Shown: in pieces, positions 24,461 to 33,636 of the stretch
Layout of the letters: each line of letters opens with the position of its first letter
Numbering within the stretch: position 1 is the stretch's first letter
Source of the DNA: Pseudomonadales bacterium
GTDB taxonomy: Bacteria; Pseudomonadota; Gammaproteobacteria; Pseudomonadales; Azotimanducaceae
Direction of reading: 5' to 3'
Length of the DNA: 64,000 nt
NCBI GenBank assembly: GCA_012103505.1
Contig: WLWP01000001.1
Location: 1-64,000, forward strand
Position numbers and translations under genes: made by a program
The notes under the pieces: model-generated
Seen by the model: only the letters and a program-made list of their open reading frames with translations
Databases searched by the model: none
What the model was told of the DNA's origin: nothing

Positions 24461-25066
24461 TTAGTGGGCGTCTGTCCCCAGTAGCAGTTCCAGCCGACCA
24501 TCGCAGCGAAAGCGATCATCCAGAGTCTGGAGACAAGAAAAGTGTTGCCTAAGTGCGGTGAGCGAATTCGTGCGGTAGTCGTGCGGGGTACTAAGGTCTA
24601 CCTCTAGCTGGTCCTCCGCTCGGATGCGGTAGCGTTCGCTGGGGTTCGAAAGATTCACGAGCGCATGTGCCCTTGTACCACTGTAGACGTAGGGTTCGAG
24701 GGCATCGCTAAGTTCATTCAATTGTTCGTGGTCGAGTCGATGCAGGAGATCCCAGAATAGACAGACGTCGAAAAGTTCACCGGTATATTCCGCGAAAACT
24801 TCGCCAATCGTGATGGACGAGTTGGCTTTCAGAGCAGGTGCAAGATCTAGGAAGTAGACTTTGCAGCGATGGTCTTGCTCGCGATGGTTCTGTAAAAATT
24901 CGGTCGTATCGGTGATGCCGATACCAACATCGAGGACGTGTATTTCGGTGTTGCGATTGTGTGCTGAAAAGACCCGAGGTAAAAGTTCAGTCGTAATGAA
25001 CTCACCCCGGGTTTTAGCGTCTGCGTCTTGCTTGCCCCTCAGTTTTCGTAGGGACAGGATGGACAT
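24461..25066 (-). CDS. SAM-methyltransferase-like protein
   Basis: This 201-aa protein has a Rossmann-like motif I (IHVLDVGIGITDTTEFL) and VCLFWDLLHRLDHEQLNELSDALEPYVYSGTRAHALVN, where a class I methyltransferase core continues. It lacks other strong signatures, so activity is uncertain. Its ATG overlaps the bactofilin stop (TAATG), implying coupled translation. A role in cell-envelope assembly is only suggested by that context. Confidence 0.6.
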   Translation of the reverse strand: MSILSLRKLRGKQDADAKTRGEFITTELLPRVFSAHNRNTEIHVLDVGIGITDTTEFLQNHREQDHRCKVYFLDLAPALKANSSITIGEVFAEYTGELFDVCLFWDLLHRLDHEQLNELSDALEPYVYSGTRAHALVNLSNPSERYRIRAEDQLEVDLSTPHDYRTNSLTALRQHFSCLQTLDDRFRCDGRLELLLGTDAH

Positions 25067-25626
25067 TAGCCTGCAGAAACTTGATCGCCGGATTTATCCA
25101 GCGGTGCAACGTTTTCCGCTGCAGGGGCTTTGGCTGGCGCCTTGTTTGCATTGCTCGGGTTCTGCGTGTCTGGGCTCATGTCAATGCTACCCTTAAATTG
25201 AGCACCATCTTCCAAGGTCACGCGTGGGGCTACGATATTGCCGAGCACCTTGCCTGATTTGGAGACAACGACCATTTCGGATCCCTTAATGTCGCCGTTG
25301 ACACTGCCGTGAATCTTGATCGTTTTGGCGTTCAAGTCGGCGTTGACCGTGCCGGAGTCGCCGATGGTAAGGTCGTGGTTGTTTAGATTAACTTGGCCTT
25401 CTACTTGCCCGTCGATCTGTAAATTTTCGTCGCCAGTGATTTCACCCTTGATCTTGATAGATGCGCCAATCATTGCCATGTTCCTTATGCTTGGAGAATT
25501 TGTTGTAGTTGATGCTGATGTCGCTGCAACGGATGCAGTGGAATCAGTCGATTGATTCCTTTGCTCTTCGTCGGGTTGACTTGATTTGGGGGGAGCACGC
25601 TCTGGCTCTTTTCGTCTGTTGAACAT
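25066..25626 (-). CDS. Bactofilin (polymer-forming cytoskeletal protein)
   Basis: This 186-aa protein has the bactofilin beta-helix at about residues 50-150, visible as short repeats such as IKGEITGDENLQIDGQVEGQVN, LTIGDSGTVNADLNAKTIKIHGSVNGDI and VSKSGKVLGNIVAPRVTLEDGAQFKG. It is flanked by disordered, Ser/Thr-rich and Ala/Pro-rich tails. Bactofilins polymerise without nucleotide and localise cell-wall or polar machinery at the inner membrane. It is the first gene of a three-gene minus-strand operon. Confidence 0.92.
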   Translation of the reverse strand: MFNRRKEPERAPPKSSQPDEEQRNQSTDSTASVAATSASTTTNSPSIRNMAMIGASIKIKGEITGDENLQIDGQVEGQVNLNNHDLTIGDSGTVNADLNAKTIKIHGSVNGDIKGSEMVVVSKSGKVLGNIVAPRVTLEDGAQFKGSIDMSPDTQNPSNANKAPAKAPAAENVAPLDKSGDQVSAG

Positions 25627-25777
25627 CCCATTTCCTCATGCTGGAGAAAGCCTCTCAGTTGATCGAGGCTAGATAAGAAGAGTATCTCGTAGGTGGGATT
25701 TGATAGTGTGACGTGGGTAGCAAAAGACTAAGTCTAAGCGTGGTGGCTACCCCGATTTGCCTATACTCGTGGCCTCG

Positions 25778-26461
25778 CTAGAAGAGTGGAATCCGGCGTC
25801 CTCTCGGACGAGGTGTCTGGTGTTCCGTTGGAAGCCGACAAAGTCGCTCCATCCTAGTGACGCTCCCATCGGCGTATTCCCAGACTACCTGTTCGCCATC
25901 TGGGTAACGCCTGACGACCTTCGGTCCCCAACCAAAGACATGAAAATCTAGGATGCCTTCGTTCCAAATCATGCTTGCTGATGTACGCGGGCAATACTCT
26001 CGTTCTCCAATCGTAAAGAGAACGCCACCTTCGGTGTCGTCCGTGTTCGGGTGGGCGGTACTATTGGGACCGTAGTCATGAATGATACCCGACGCCGTGA
26101 CAACAGTACGGGTGCCACATTGTTCGATACGCTCTATGTGGCCCACATTGCCAGTTACACCGATCCACAATCCACGAATATCCGCGGCGCCCGGAGGCAG
26201 GGGTTCTGTGCATGCTGCAAGAATAGGTAGAGGGAAGTGGTCATAACCGCAGCCAGGCGTATTGCCCTTGGGTATGTCTGCAGCGAGGAGACCAGTGCCG
26301 TCGAGTACTGGTAACTCACAGTAATTTATCGTGCTGCCATCTCCTGCGAGGGTTTTAGGATCTATCGTGAGTGGCGGGCGGGTGGAAAAAAAGGCGAGCC
26401 AGAAAAGGCCTGCTACCAAAAAGGTGAGTAAGATAACGGTTCGAACGATGAGTTTTTTCAA
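25778..26461 (-). CDS. Secreted or anchored hypothetical protein
   Basis: This 227-aa protein has an N-terminal hydrophobic segment (LIVRTVILLTFLVAGLFWLAFF), making it an anchored or exported protein. The body has several cysteines and aromatic blocks (RGLWIGVTGNVGHIERIEQCG; GILDFHVFGWGPKVVRRYPDGEQVVWEYADG). No family recognised. A single-gene unit divergent from the GST gene. Confidence 0.68.
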   Translation of the reverse strand: MKKLIVRTVILLTFLVAGLFWLAFFSTRPPLTIDPKTLAGDGSTINYCELPVLDGTGLLAADIPKGNTPGCGYDHFPLPILAACTEPLPPGAADIRGLWIGVTGNVGHIERIEQCGTRTVVTASGIIHDYGPNSTAHPNTDDTEGGVLFTIGEREYCPRTSASMIWNEGILDFHVFGWGPKVVRRYPDGEQVVWEYADGSVTRMERLCRLPTEHQTPRPRGRRIPLF

Positions 26462-26558
26462 GACGACTGATCAAGATATACGCGTTGAAATTTAGCTTGC
26501 TGCTTGTAGTGTTTAATGTAAAGCATTACTTTTACAAGATACGGGGAACGATGCAACT

Positions 26559-27695
26559 ATGACTAATACCTACACGCTCTATGGCTCCTATGCTTCTTAC
26601 TATACGGCTAAGACGCGGACCTATTTACGTAAAAAGGGGATTCCGTTTGTAGAGAGGTTGCCAAGCGATCCTATGTTTCGGAACAAAGTTCGGCCCGGAT
26701 CGGGCAGCCACCGCATCCCCCAACTACTCACTCCGGACGGACAGGTTATTCAAGACAGCATAGAGATTTTGGATGCGCTTGAGCCGCTGTTCCCCCAGAT
26801 ACCTGCCTTTCCAGACTCACCAACGCAAAGATCGTTTGTCCATCTGATGGAGTTGTTAGCGAGCGAAGGATTGGTTCGGCTAGCTTGGCTGCATCGCTGG
26901 CTCTTTGAAGAAAATTACAGTTTTGTGAAGAAGGATTTTGGTCGATCCTTCAAGCCGCAGGGTAGCGATGAAGACCTGCAGAAGTACGGTGACTTAATCG
27001 CGGATAGGATGATGAGCTATGGCTTGCCGGAGTCTACCCCGGCTGCGCGCGCGGCCGTTGATGAACAGTATCTTGAGTTACTGAGATTGTTTGAGCGACA
27101 TCTCACTGATCACCCCTACTTTTTGGGAGGTCACCCGTCTGCCGCGGATTACGCGATTATGGGGGCGATGCATGCCCACCTGGGGCGCGATCCGGCAGGG
27201 TTGCGCATGATGCAGGACAATGCCCCTAGAACCTTCCGTTGGGTGGAGCATATGATTGTGCCGGAAATACAGTCACCAGAGTTCTTTAGTCGGCCGATTG
27301 AATACATGGCAGACGACGAGGTACCTGAGAGTGCAGTGGCGATCCTTAGGTTCCTTGCAGATAACTTCGGCGAGCAATTTGTCCTTGGCTCGCTGGCATT
27401 CAATCAATCCATGGTCCGGATCGATGCTCAATCAGGCCATGAACTAGCACCCGACCAAGATCAACCCGGGCTCAGCGTTGAAAGTGTCTCTTACGCAGAC
27501 TCTGTGGTTGACCACACGGCAAGTCTTCATGGTGTTTGGGTCAGCCAGCGTTCGCAAAAGCATTTTCAGTCCCTCGACGGGGAGGCAAAACAGCGCATAT
27601 TGACGAAGTTCGGTTCGCAAATACTGACAGATCTTCTTACCGATCCAGTTGCCTATCCACTGGCACGGCGCAACAACCGCTTGACCGTAGCGTAG
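26559..27695 (+). CDS. Glutathione S-transferase-like protein with C-terminal extension
   Basis: This 378-aa protein starts with a thioredoxin-fold GST N domain (TLYGSYASYYTAKTRTYLRKKGIPF ... HRIPQLLTPDGQVIQDSIEILDALE). A helical C domain follows (FERHLTDHPYFLGGHPSAADYAIMGAMHAHLG). GSTs usually end near residue 220-250. The last ~110 residues (from about 265, FNQSMVRIDAQSGHELAPDQD) form an extension I do not recognise. Substrate unknown. Confidence 0.8.
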   Translation: MTNTYTLYGSYASYYTAKTRTYLRKKGIPFVERLPSDPMFRNKVRPGSGSHRIPQLLTPDGQVIQDSIEILDALEPLFPQIPAFPDSPTQRSFVHLMELLASEGLVRLAWLHRWLFEENYSFVKKDFGRSFKPQGSDEDLQKYGDLIADRMMSYGLPESTPAARAAVDEQYLELLRLFERHLTDHPYFLGGHPSAADYAIMGAMHAHLGRDPAGLRMMQDNAPRTFRWVEHMIVPEIQSPEFFSRPIEYMADDEVPESAVAILRFLADNFGEQFVLGSLAFNQSMVRIDAQSGHELAPDQDQPGLSVESVSYADSVVDHTASLHGVWVSQRSQKHFQSLDGEAKQRILTKFGSQILTDLLTDPVAYPLARRNNRLTVA

Positions 27696-27699
27696 CGAG

Positions 27700-28845
27700 C
27701 TAGCTAAGCGCACTTTTCATCCGCTTGAGGATTTCTTCTAACGTAGTTCTGTGGCAGCCAAAGTTCAGACGGATATGGTCTGAACTACCCATTTCGTCGC
27801 CAGCGGATAGCGCGACTCCGTGTTTGAGAAATTCGCGGACAGGATTGTCTAGACCTGATTCTGCGACATTGATCCACGCTAGAAATGTTGCCTCGACATG
27901 GTTCATTGACAACCCTTCGATGGATGCGATTTCGGTCTCGAGGTAATCGCGATTGCTTTGCAGGTAAGTAATCGTCTCCTGCAGCCAATAGTCGCAGTCT
28001 CTATAGGCAGCTATGGTGGCGGCGTAAGCAAGCGCACCCGGATGTGTCGCAACCCCGTACGAACGTTGTTGGAAAGCTGCTCGGATGTCTGGGTCGGGAA
28101 TGATTGCAAGGGACAGACCGCCGATGCCTGGTAAGTTAAACGCCTTTGCTGCCGAGAATAGGGTGATTGAGTGCTTCTCGATTTCTGGGTCGAGGCTAGC
28201 GATAGGGAGATGTTGCTTGTCATCATCGAGGACCAGGTCTGCATGAATTTCGTCTGCGCAAATCATCGTGCCGTTTTTTAAGCATAGGTTCGCGATTGTC
28301 TCGAGTTCCTCTTTGTCGAATACGCGACCAACCGGGTTGAATGGATTACAAAGTAGGAATGTCTTGGTCCGACGGGTAATGGTTTCAGACATTTGTTGGA
28401 AATCCATTTCCCAACGCCCGTCCGTGTTGTGGCAGTCCACTGGCTGATAAGTTCTGTCTGTGTACTGAGCGGTCTCGAGAAAGTAGTGGTAATTGGGGCG
28501 CGCTGCCATCACTCCGTCACCTGAATTGCCTAAGCAGTTGGACGCAAAGAACAACGAAGGTACGACACCAGGTTGGACGACGAACCAATCGCTCTCAACA
28601 CGCCAACCATGCTTTCTCTGCATCTGTTCTTGAAGAAGCGGTATGAATTCAGCTGGTGCGACGGTGTAGCCGAAGACTCGTTCGTCAAGCCGATCTTTGA
28701 TGGCGTTGATAATCTCATCTGCAGAAGGGAGATCCATGTCTGCAACCCAGGCACCGATGACATCCCGTTCGTTGGATGCGAACTTCGTCCATTTTGCACT
28801 GTCAGAACCGCGCCTTTCTATCGGAGGGTTGAAAAGTTCAGTCAT
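27700..28845 (-). CDS. PatB/MalY-family C-S lyase (PLP)
   Basis: This 381-aa fold-type I PLP enzyme has the Schiff-base lysine in SAAKAFNLPGIGG. The opening (FNPPIERRGSDSAKWTKF, VIGAWVADMDLPSADEII) is typical of cystathionine beta-lyase-like PatB/MalY. Family members cleave the C-S bond of cystathionine or cysteine conjugates. It starts directly after the rhodanese stop codon and is last in a sulfur operon with a cysteine-dioxygenase-like cupin and a multidomain rhodanese, which supports a role in organosulfur breakdown. Confidence 0.87.
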   Translation of the reverse strand: MTELFNPPIERRGSDSAKWTKFASNERDVIGAWVADMDLPSADEIINAIKDRLDERVFGYTVAPAEFIPLLQEQMQRKHGWRVESDWFVVQPGVVPSLFFASNCLGNSGDGVMAARPNYHYFLETAQYTDRTYQPVDCHNTDGRWEMDFQQMSETITRRTKTFLLCNPFNPVGRVFDKEELETIANLCLKNGTMICADEIHADLVLDDDKQHLPIASLDPEIEKHSITLFSAAKAFNLPGIGGLSLAIIPDPDIRAAFQQRSYGVATHPGALAYAATIAAYRDCDYWLQETITYLQSNRDYLETEIASIEGLSMNHVEATFLAWINVAESGLDNPVREFLKHGVALSAGDEMGSSDHIRLNFGCHRTTLEEILKRMKSALS

Positions 28846-30489
28846 TTAGAGGCTGGGATTTTGTAGAGGATGGGATTTTGGAAAATGCTGAAAACGGGTT
28901 GAACCGTCTCGACCGAGTTGCACCATGAGGTCGACCTCCCAGTCGAGGTAGGCACGCATAGCGTCTTCCACCGTTTCGCCTTTGTCTTTATTTCGCCAAA
29001 TGTCGATCGGGTCCACGCTATACTTTTGCTCAGAGTTAGTAAGTTGGAAGCCAGCGTTCTGCCAAGCTGTATTGCCACCTTCGAGTGCATGCACTGGTTT
29101 GCCTGCGAGTGTGCTTAGTTCTGACAGACCAAGCTTTGCTAAAGAACCCTCTTCTGACGTCAAGATCAGCGCTGGTGCCCGCTCAAACTCGGATGTAGCG
29201 TTTTGCGCGATGGACGTTACGGAGGCTTTTATCTGACTGCGTAGAACGAACCATGCACCCGGGATATGTCCTTCACGATATTTTGGACTCAGACTCATAT
29301 CTAGAATTAAAGCACCATCGTCGACGAGTGCTTTAGCTGAGCGCGGGTCTATAGTCGCGACTTCAAGGTTTTCGGGTCTAACGATTGGTTTGTGACGAGG
29401 TCCCACCACCGTGGTAAGCTCGGGATTGTCCTCCATGGCTAAAGTTCGGACGTGAGAATGTCCCATCTGGAGCAACCAAGAGGCAGTCATAGTTGCTCTC
29501 GTACCGTCATTGTCTACGAGCACGATGCGTGCATTTCGCACTCCTATATATTCATCCGTTGCCTGTATGACCTGTCCTCCGGGTGCGTGTACTGCGTCGG
29601 CCAAATGGCCGACCTCAAACTCATCGATCGTCCGCACGTCCAACACGAAGAGTGACTTGTCGTCTCGTTCTTGTTGCCATTGCGACAATGCTTGCAGGGA
29701 AATGGGTTGTACGTTAAAGCGCTCTGCGACTTGAACTGCGGCGTTGTGCGCTGCAAGTTGATCCACCTTCTCCGGTGTAGGTGCCCACCCTTTTGCACCG
29801 GTGGCGGGTTCATAACCGGATAGACGCCATCCCATAATGCCGTTGCGAAGTGCGTAGACCTTGTTGGGAAGACCGGCGTTGATTAAGGATTGAGCGCCGA
29901 TAATGCTTCGGGTCCGGCCCGCACAGTTAACAATCACCTTCGTTTCTGGTGAAGGCACAGTACTGAATGCACGATAGACGAGTTCGGCACCAGAACAGCA
30001 CAAGCCGGTCGGAATACTGGCCCAGTTAAACTCGCTAAAAGGACGGCTGTCGAGGATGAGAATGTCACTGCCATCCGCCATGAGATTTTGAACTTCTTCA
30101 GCACTGAGAGACGGAGTAGCCTCTTCATGCTCGATGAACTCCCCGAAAGCCTTACTTGGGACGTTAACGCCAGAGTAAGTTTCAAATCCCGCTTCTCTCC
30201 AAGCCGTGATGCCGCCATCGAGGATTGCAACGTCGTTAAATCCGAGTTCGTGTAGACGCCTGGCCGCTCGTTCTGCCAGACCTTCTGCGTTTGTTTCATC
30301 GCAGATAACGATAGGCACCGATTTCCGTGGTATTAAATCGGCGATCAAGAGCTCCAGACGTCCGAGAGGAAGCGGTATGGCGAACAACAGATGGTTCTGT
30401 GAGAAAGGGTCGATTTCTCGCACGTCTACTAAGGTGTGCTCAGTCTCACTGAGTAAAAGTGCATGCAACTCCTTCGGTGAAATCTTCAT
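28846..30489 (-). CDS. Four-domain rhodanese (sulfurtransferase)
   Basis: This 547-aa cytoplasmic protein has four rhodanese folds. Domain 1 (about 1-105) has the catalytic cysteine in VICDET (Cys63). Domain 2 (about 125-230) has VNCAGRTRS (Cys189), the canonical loop. Domain 3 (about 260-350) has VDNDGTRA, with Asp in place of Cys. Domain 4 (about 375-480) has ILTSEEGS and also no Cys. So two domains could transfer sulfane sulfur and two are likely structural or binding. It sits between a CDO-like and a PatB-like gene. Confidence 0.88.
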   Translation of the reverse strand: MKISPKELHALLLSETEHTLVDVREIDPFSQNHLLFAIPLPLGRLELLIADLIPRKSVPIVICDETNAEGLAERAARRLHELGFNDVAILDGGITAWREAGFETYSGVNVPSKAFGEFIEHEEATPSLSAEEVQNLMADGSDILILDSRPFSEFNWASIPTGLCCSGAELVYRAFSTVPSPETKVIVNCAGRTRSIIGAQSLINAGLPNKVYALRNGIMGWRLSGYEPATGAKGWAPTPEKVDQLAAHNAAVQVAERFNVQPISLQALSQWQQERDDKSLFVLDVRTIDEFEVGHLADAVHAPGGQVIQATDEYIGVRNARIVLVDNDGTRATMTASWLLQMGHSHVRTLAMEDNPELTTVVGPRHKPIVRPENLEVATIDPRSAKALVDDGALILDMSLSPKYREGHIPGAWFVLRSQIKASVTSIAQNATSEFERAPALILTSEEGSLAKLGLSELSTLAGKPVHALEGGNTAWQNAGFQLTNSEQKYSVDPIDIWRNKDKGETVEDAMRAYLDWEVDLMVQLGRDGSTRFQHFPKSHPLQNPSL

Positions 30490-30498
30490 GAGCGTGTC

Positions 30499-31110
30499 TT
30501 ACAAAACTCTGCGAGATTCGTCGATGGGGATCATTGAGCCGCCGACGGACTTTGTCGTACCTTCCGCTAAATTAAACTCGAGTCTATCGTTCTGTTGTTC
30601 AAAACCCTTGCCGTACAGATGGAAATGGCGTGTAGGAGTCTCTGATGTGACCTGGATTCGGTGGATATCCTGTGGCATGAATGCGATGGCATCGCCCATA
30701 GACAACGTCACTTTGTAGTCTTCAACAACCTGTGCTCTGCCGGGTTGGGATTCATCATCCAGGCGCTTGTAAATCGTGTTTTCTTCATCTCCTTCCAATC
30801 CGGCGATGACGGCGAATGTGCCGTGGTCGTGCACTGGAGAGGGACCGAGTGGCAAAACGCTTATGAGGTAAAGTGAAAAATCCCCACCCACATCGTCAGT
30901 GATCAGGTAGATCTTTGCGATCTCTTCATGGCTCGGTATGGGGAATTCTGCAGCACCGAACATCTCAGTTTCTTTGGTCAATCCGGTGACAACTTCCTTC
31001 ACACGGTCCAGTGATTCACGGGTTACCCCGTCGTTGTTGATATAGTCTTTGATCTCACCCATTGCGGATGCGACCAGCGCCTTTCTGTTGGATACTAGTG
31101 TGTTCGTCAT
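30499..31110 (-). CDS. Cysteine-dioxygenase-like cupin
   Basis: This 203-aa protein has the CDO-type iron site: PVHDHGTFAVIAGLEGDE (HxH with the downstream acidic loop) and DIHRIQVTSETPTRHFHLYG for the distal His. Family enzymes oxidise cysteine, 3-mercaptopropionate or related thiols to sulfinates. As first gene of an operon with rhodanese and C-S lyase, it plausibly handles thiols released by the lyase. Which thiol is unknown. Confidence 0.8.
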   Translation of the reverse strand: MTNTLVSNRKALVASAMGEIKDYINNDGVTRESLDRVKEVVTGLTKETEMFGAAEFPIPSHEEIAKIYLITDDVGGDFSLYLISVLPLGPSPVHDHGTFAVIAGLEGDEENTIYKRLDDESQPGRAQVVEDYKVTLSMGDAIAFMPQDIHRIQVTSETPTRHFHLYGKGFEQQNDRLEFNLAEGTTKSVGGSMIPIDESRRVL

Positions 31111-31285
31111 GCGTGTCTCCGAATGTTGAAATTATTCTAGAGCAGTGGCGGCAACTTACGCCAGTCGGTTTTCTGGCTTGTAAGTAATTGATGCGTAGTC
31201 GTCGATTGGATAACAATTGAGTGATCGAGCACCTATCGAGCATCTAATAGATTTAGGAATACCGAAACAGATATGGGAATAAGAA

Positions 31286-31726
31286 ATGGAAGTTAAGAAC
31301 ACCGTACGTCCGAATGCTGAACAGATGGCTGGTTTTGCTGAACCTGGTCCGGAAGGCCCTATCTACATGGTGAATTTGCTCAAGTTTAAGGAAAAGGCTG
31401 AGTACGCCGACGGACGCGAAACTGACTTGTCCGGAGTTGAGGCCTACGGCATCTATAGCGTGGGTGTGACTAAACTCCTTCATGGCTTAGGCGGTGGTGT
31501 AGCTTTTTCTGCTTCCGTTGAGCGATTGATGTTGGGTGAGGTTGAAGAACTTTGGGATAAGGTTGCCATCGCCACCTATCCCTCCCGCAGTGCGATGCTA
31601 AAGATGATGCAGTCACCTGAAATGGCTGAAATAGGTGTCCACCGCGAAGCGGGTCTTGCTGGTCAGCTCAATATCGAGTGCACCGGCGCTGTTGGCGCAC
31701 TCATCAGCGAAAACTCGACAGGTTAG
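31286..31726 (+). CDS. DUF1330-family protein
   Basis: This 146-aa protein has the DUF1330 dimeric ferredoxin-like fold signature (GPIYMVNLLKFKEKAEYADG ... WDKVAIATYPSRSAMLKMMQSPEMAEIGVHREAGL). The function of the family is unknown. The start ATG follows GGGAATAAGA. Its end overlaps the convergent GST gene by 4 bp. Confidence 0.8.
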   Translation: MEVKNTVRPNAEQMAGFAEPGPEGPIYMVNLLKFKEKAEYADGRETDLSGVEAYGIYSVGVTKLLHGLGGGVAFSASVERLMLGEVEELWDKVAIATYPSRSAMLKMMQSPEMAEIGVHREAGLAGQLNIECTGAVGALISENSTG

Positions 31727-32463
31727 CTTTCTAAACCACCGGTTGCAGGCGCGGGGCGAGCACGTTGGTTGTACAGCATTGCTTTGAGACGGGCTTTTTC
31801 CTCATCTGACAGTGTTGCAGGGTCATTTCTAAGGTCGTTACCGACTGCCATGCCACGCTGTACGGCGGGTCGTTCACTGAGCTCTTCGAACCAACGCTTG
31901 AAGTACTTAAACTCGTTCAGGTCCTGACCCTGTAGCTCCCAGTTGGCGGTCCATGGGTAGCAAACCATGTCGGCTATGGTGTACTCGTTCCCACAAAGAT
32001 ATCGATTGTTGTATAGCTGGTTGTTCATCACGCCGTAGAATCTATTCACTTCGTCAGAAAACCGAGTCACAGCGTATTCTTGCGAACCTTCACTATCGCC
32101 AAGGCGCTTAAAGTGACCGAACTCACCAGTTTTGGGTCCTTGGTTTGCCATTTGCCACATGACCCACTGCACTACGTCATAGCGACCACGTGTATCGGCA
32201 GGCATGAATTGACCGGTCTTTTCGGCGATGTACAACATGATCGCCCCCGACTCGAAGACCGAGAGAGGACCAGCGCCGTCTGCTGGTTCATGATCGACCA
32301 ACGCAGGCATGCGATTGTTAGGATTGATGGATAGAAACTCTTCAGAAAACTGATCGCCGCGACCAATGTTGCACTCAACAACGTTGTACGGGATCCCGCA
32401 TTCTTCAAGTTGAATGGTTACTTTTTTGCCGTTTGGTGTTGGCCAATAGTGTAGATCAAGCAT
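31723..32463 (-). CDS. Glutathione S-transferase (YghU/Nu-like)
   Basis: This 246-aa protein from the ATG at 32463 starts at the thioredoxin-fold strand (MLDLHYWPTPNGKKVTIQLEECGIPYNVVE). It has NNRMPALVDHEP and the SVFESGAIMLYIAEKTG glutathione-binding block, followed by an alpha-helical C domain (YLCGNEYTIADMVCYPW). The 25 upstream codons in frame are non-conserved. It is divergent from the LLM operon, with which it may share a xenobiotic or lipid-peroxide function. Confidence 0.87.
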   Translation of the reverse strand: MLDLHYWPTPNGKKVTIQLEECGIPYNVVECNIGRGDQFSEEFLSINPNNRMPALVDHEPADGAGPLSVFESGAIMLYIAEKTGQFMPADTRGRYDVVQWVMWQMANQGPKTGEFGHFKRLGDSEGSQEYAVTRFSDEVNRFYGVMNNQLYNNRYLCGNEYTIADMVCYPWTANWELQGQDLNEFKYFKRWFEELSERPAVQRGMAVGNDLRNDPATLSDEEKARLKAMLYNQRARPAPATGGLES

Positions 32464-32524
32464 GTTTGCCTCAAGTTGAGTCAGTGTCGAACTATAGTAT
32501 GCTCGAGAATTAGAGGAGGACACC

Positions 32525-33589
32525 ATGAAATATTCCATCGCGTTTGCGTCGGAGGTTGATAGCTGGCGCTGGGCTCAACGCGCGGAAGAGTTGGGTTTTC
32601 ATGCGGCTTGGTTTTATGACACGCAACTGCTGAACCCTGATGTCTTCATCTGCATGGCGCTGGCCGCACAGAACACGAGTCGTATCCGATTGGGTACCGG
32701 CGTCGTGGTACCTACGAATCGTATCGAGCCGGTTACCGCGAATGCTCTGGCGACCCTCAATAAGTTAGCCCCAGGGCGTATAGATTTTGGCGTTGGTACA
32801 GGTTTTACGGCAAGACGCACGATGGGATTGGGTGCTGTGCCGCTCAAACAATTCCGCACCTATATTGAGCGTGTCAGTGCGCTTGTTAAAGGTGAAATGG
32901 TTGAATGGGATTTTGAAGGTAAAGACCGCAAGATCCAATTCCTCAATCCCGATCTGGGGCTTATCAACGTTGAAGACGATATCCCCCTCTGGGTCTCGGC
33001 GTTTGGACCAAAGTCTCAACAGCTCACAGCTGAGCTGGGTGCCGGATGGTTGAACTTTGGTGGTGAACAAGGCGCCGTGGAAGCATTGCAAGCCATGCAG
33101 ACTACATGGCGTGAGGCTGGCAACGAGGATGAGCTGCCATCAGCGCTGTTTGCCCTTGGCGCTGTTTTGATGGGAGATGCTGAAGAGGATGAGCAACGGT
33201 TAAAAGCCCAGGGTGGACCCATGGCGGCGGTTGCGATGCATAATCTTTCGGATGACATGGGTGCCATGGGCGGACAGACACCGCAGGGTCCGTTAGCACA
33301 ATTACATGGTTCGTATATGAAGGAGCATGCTCGCTATGAGCCAGAAGATGCCAAGTACTTACAGAATCATCGAGGCCACCTGATGTTCGTGCGTCCGGAA
33401 GAAGAACATTTATATTCAGCAGAGATGATCCGAGCGATGACCTTGAGTGGCAGCAAAGAAGAACTTGTAGCCACCGTTCGTAGGTTACGAGATGCCGGTT
33501 ATGGCCAGCTTGTAATTCAGCTAGTGCATGGTCACGAAGAAGCGATAGAAGAATGGGCTGAGGTATTTCAAGAGGCGGAAGGGACTTAA
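32525..33589 (+). CDS. LLM-class flavin-dependent oxidoreductase
   Basis: This 354-aa TIM-barrel luciferase-like protein includes LGFHAAWFYDTQLLNPDVF, RIRLGTGVVVPTNRIEPVTANALATLNKLAPGRIDFGVGTGFTARRTMG and DDIPLWVSAFGPKSQQL. The family uses FMN or F420 to oxidise or reduce diverse substrates. GAGGAGG lies just before the ATG. It is the first gene of a plus-strand cluster with an acyl-CoA dehydrogenase, CoA transferase and thioesterase, suggesting degradation of an organic acid. Confidence 0.87.
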   Translation: MKYSIAFASEVDSWRWAQRAEELGFHAAWFYDTQLLNPDVFICMALAAQNTSRIRLGTGVVVPTNRIEPVTANALATLNKLAPGRIDFGVGTGFTARRTMGLGAVPLKQFRTYIERVSALVKGEMVEWDFEGKDRKIQFLNPDLGLINVEDDIPLWVSAFGPKSQQLTAELGAGWLNFGGEQGAVEALQAMQTTWREAGNEDELPSALFALGAVLMGDAEEDEQRLKAQGGPMAAVAMHNLSDDMGAMGGQTPQGPLAQLHGSYMKEHARYEPEDAKYLQNHRGHLMFVRPEEEHLYSAEMIRAMTLSGSKEELVATVRRLRDAGYGQLVIQLVHGHEEAIEEWAEVFQEAEGT

Positions 33590-33636
33590 GTAGCTTCTGC
33601 GATAGAAGAACAGAGAGATGTGAAGGGAGAGGCGGT

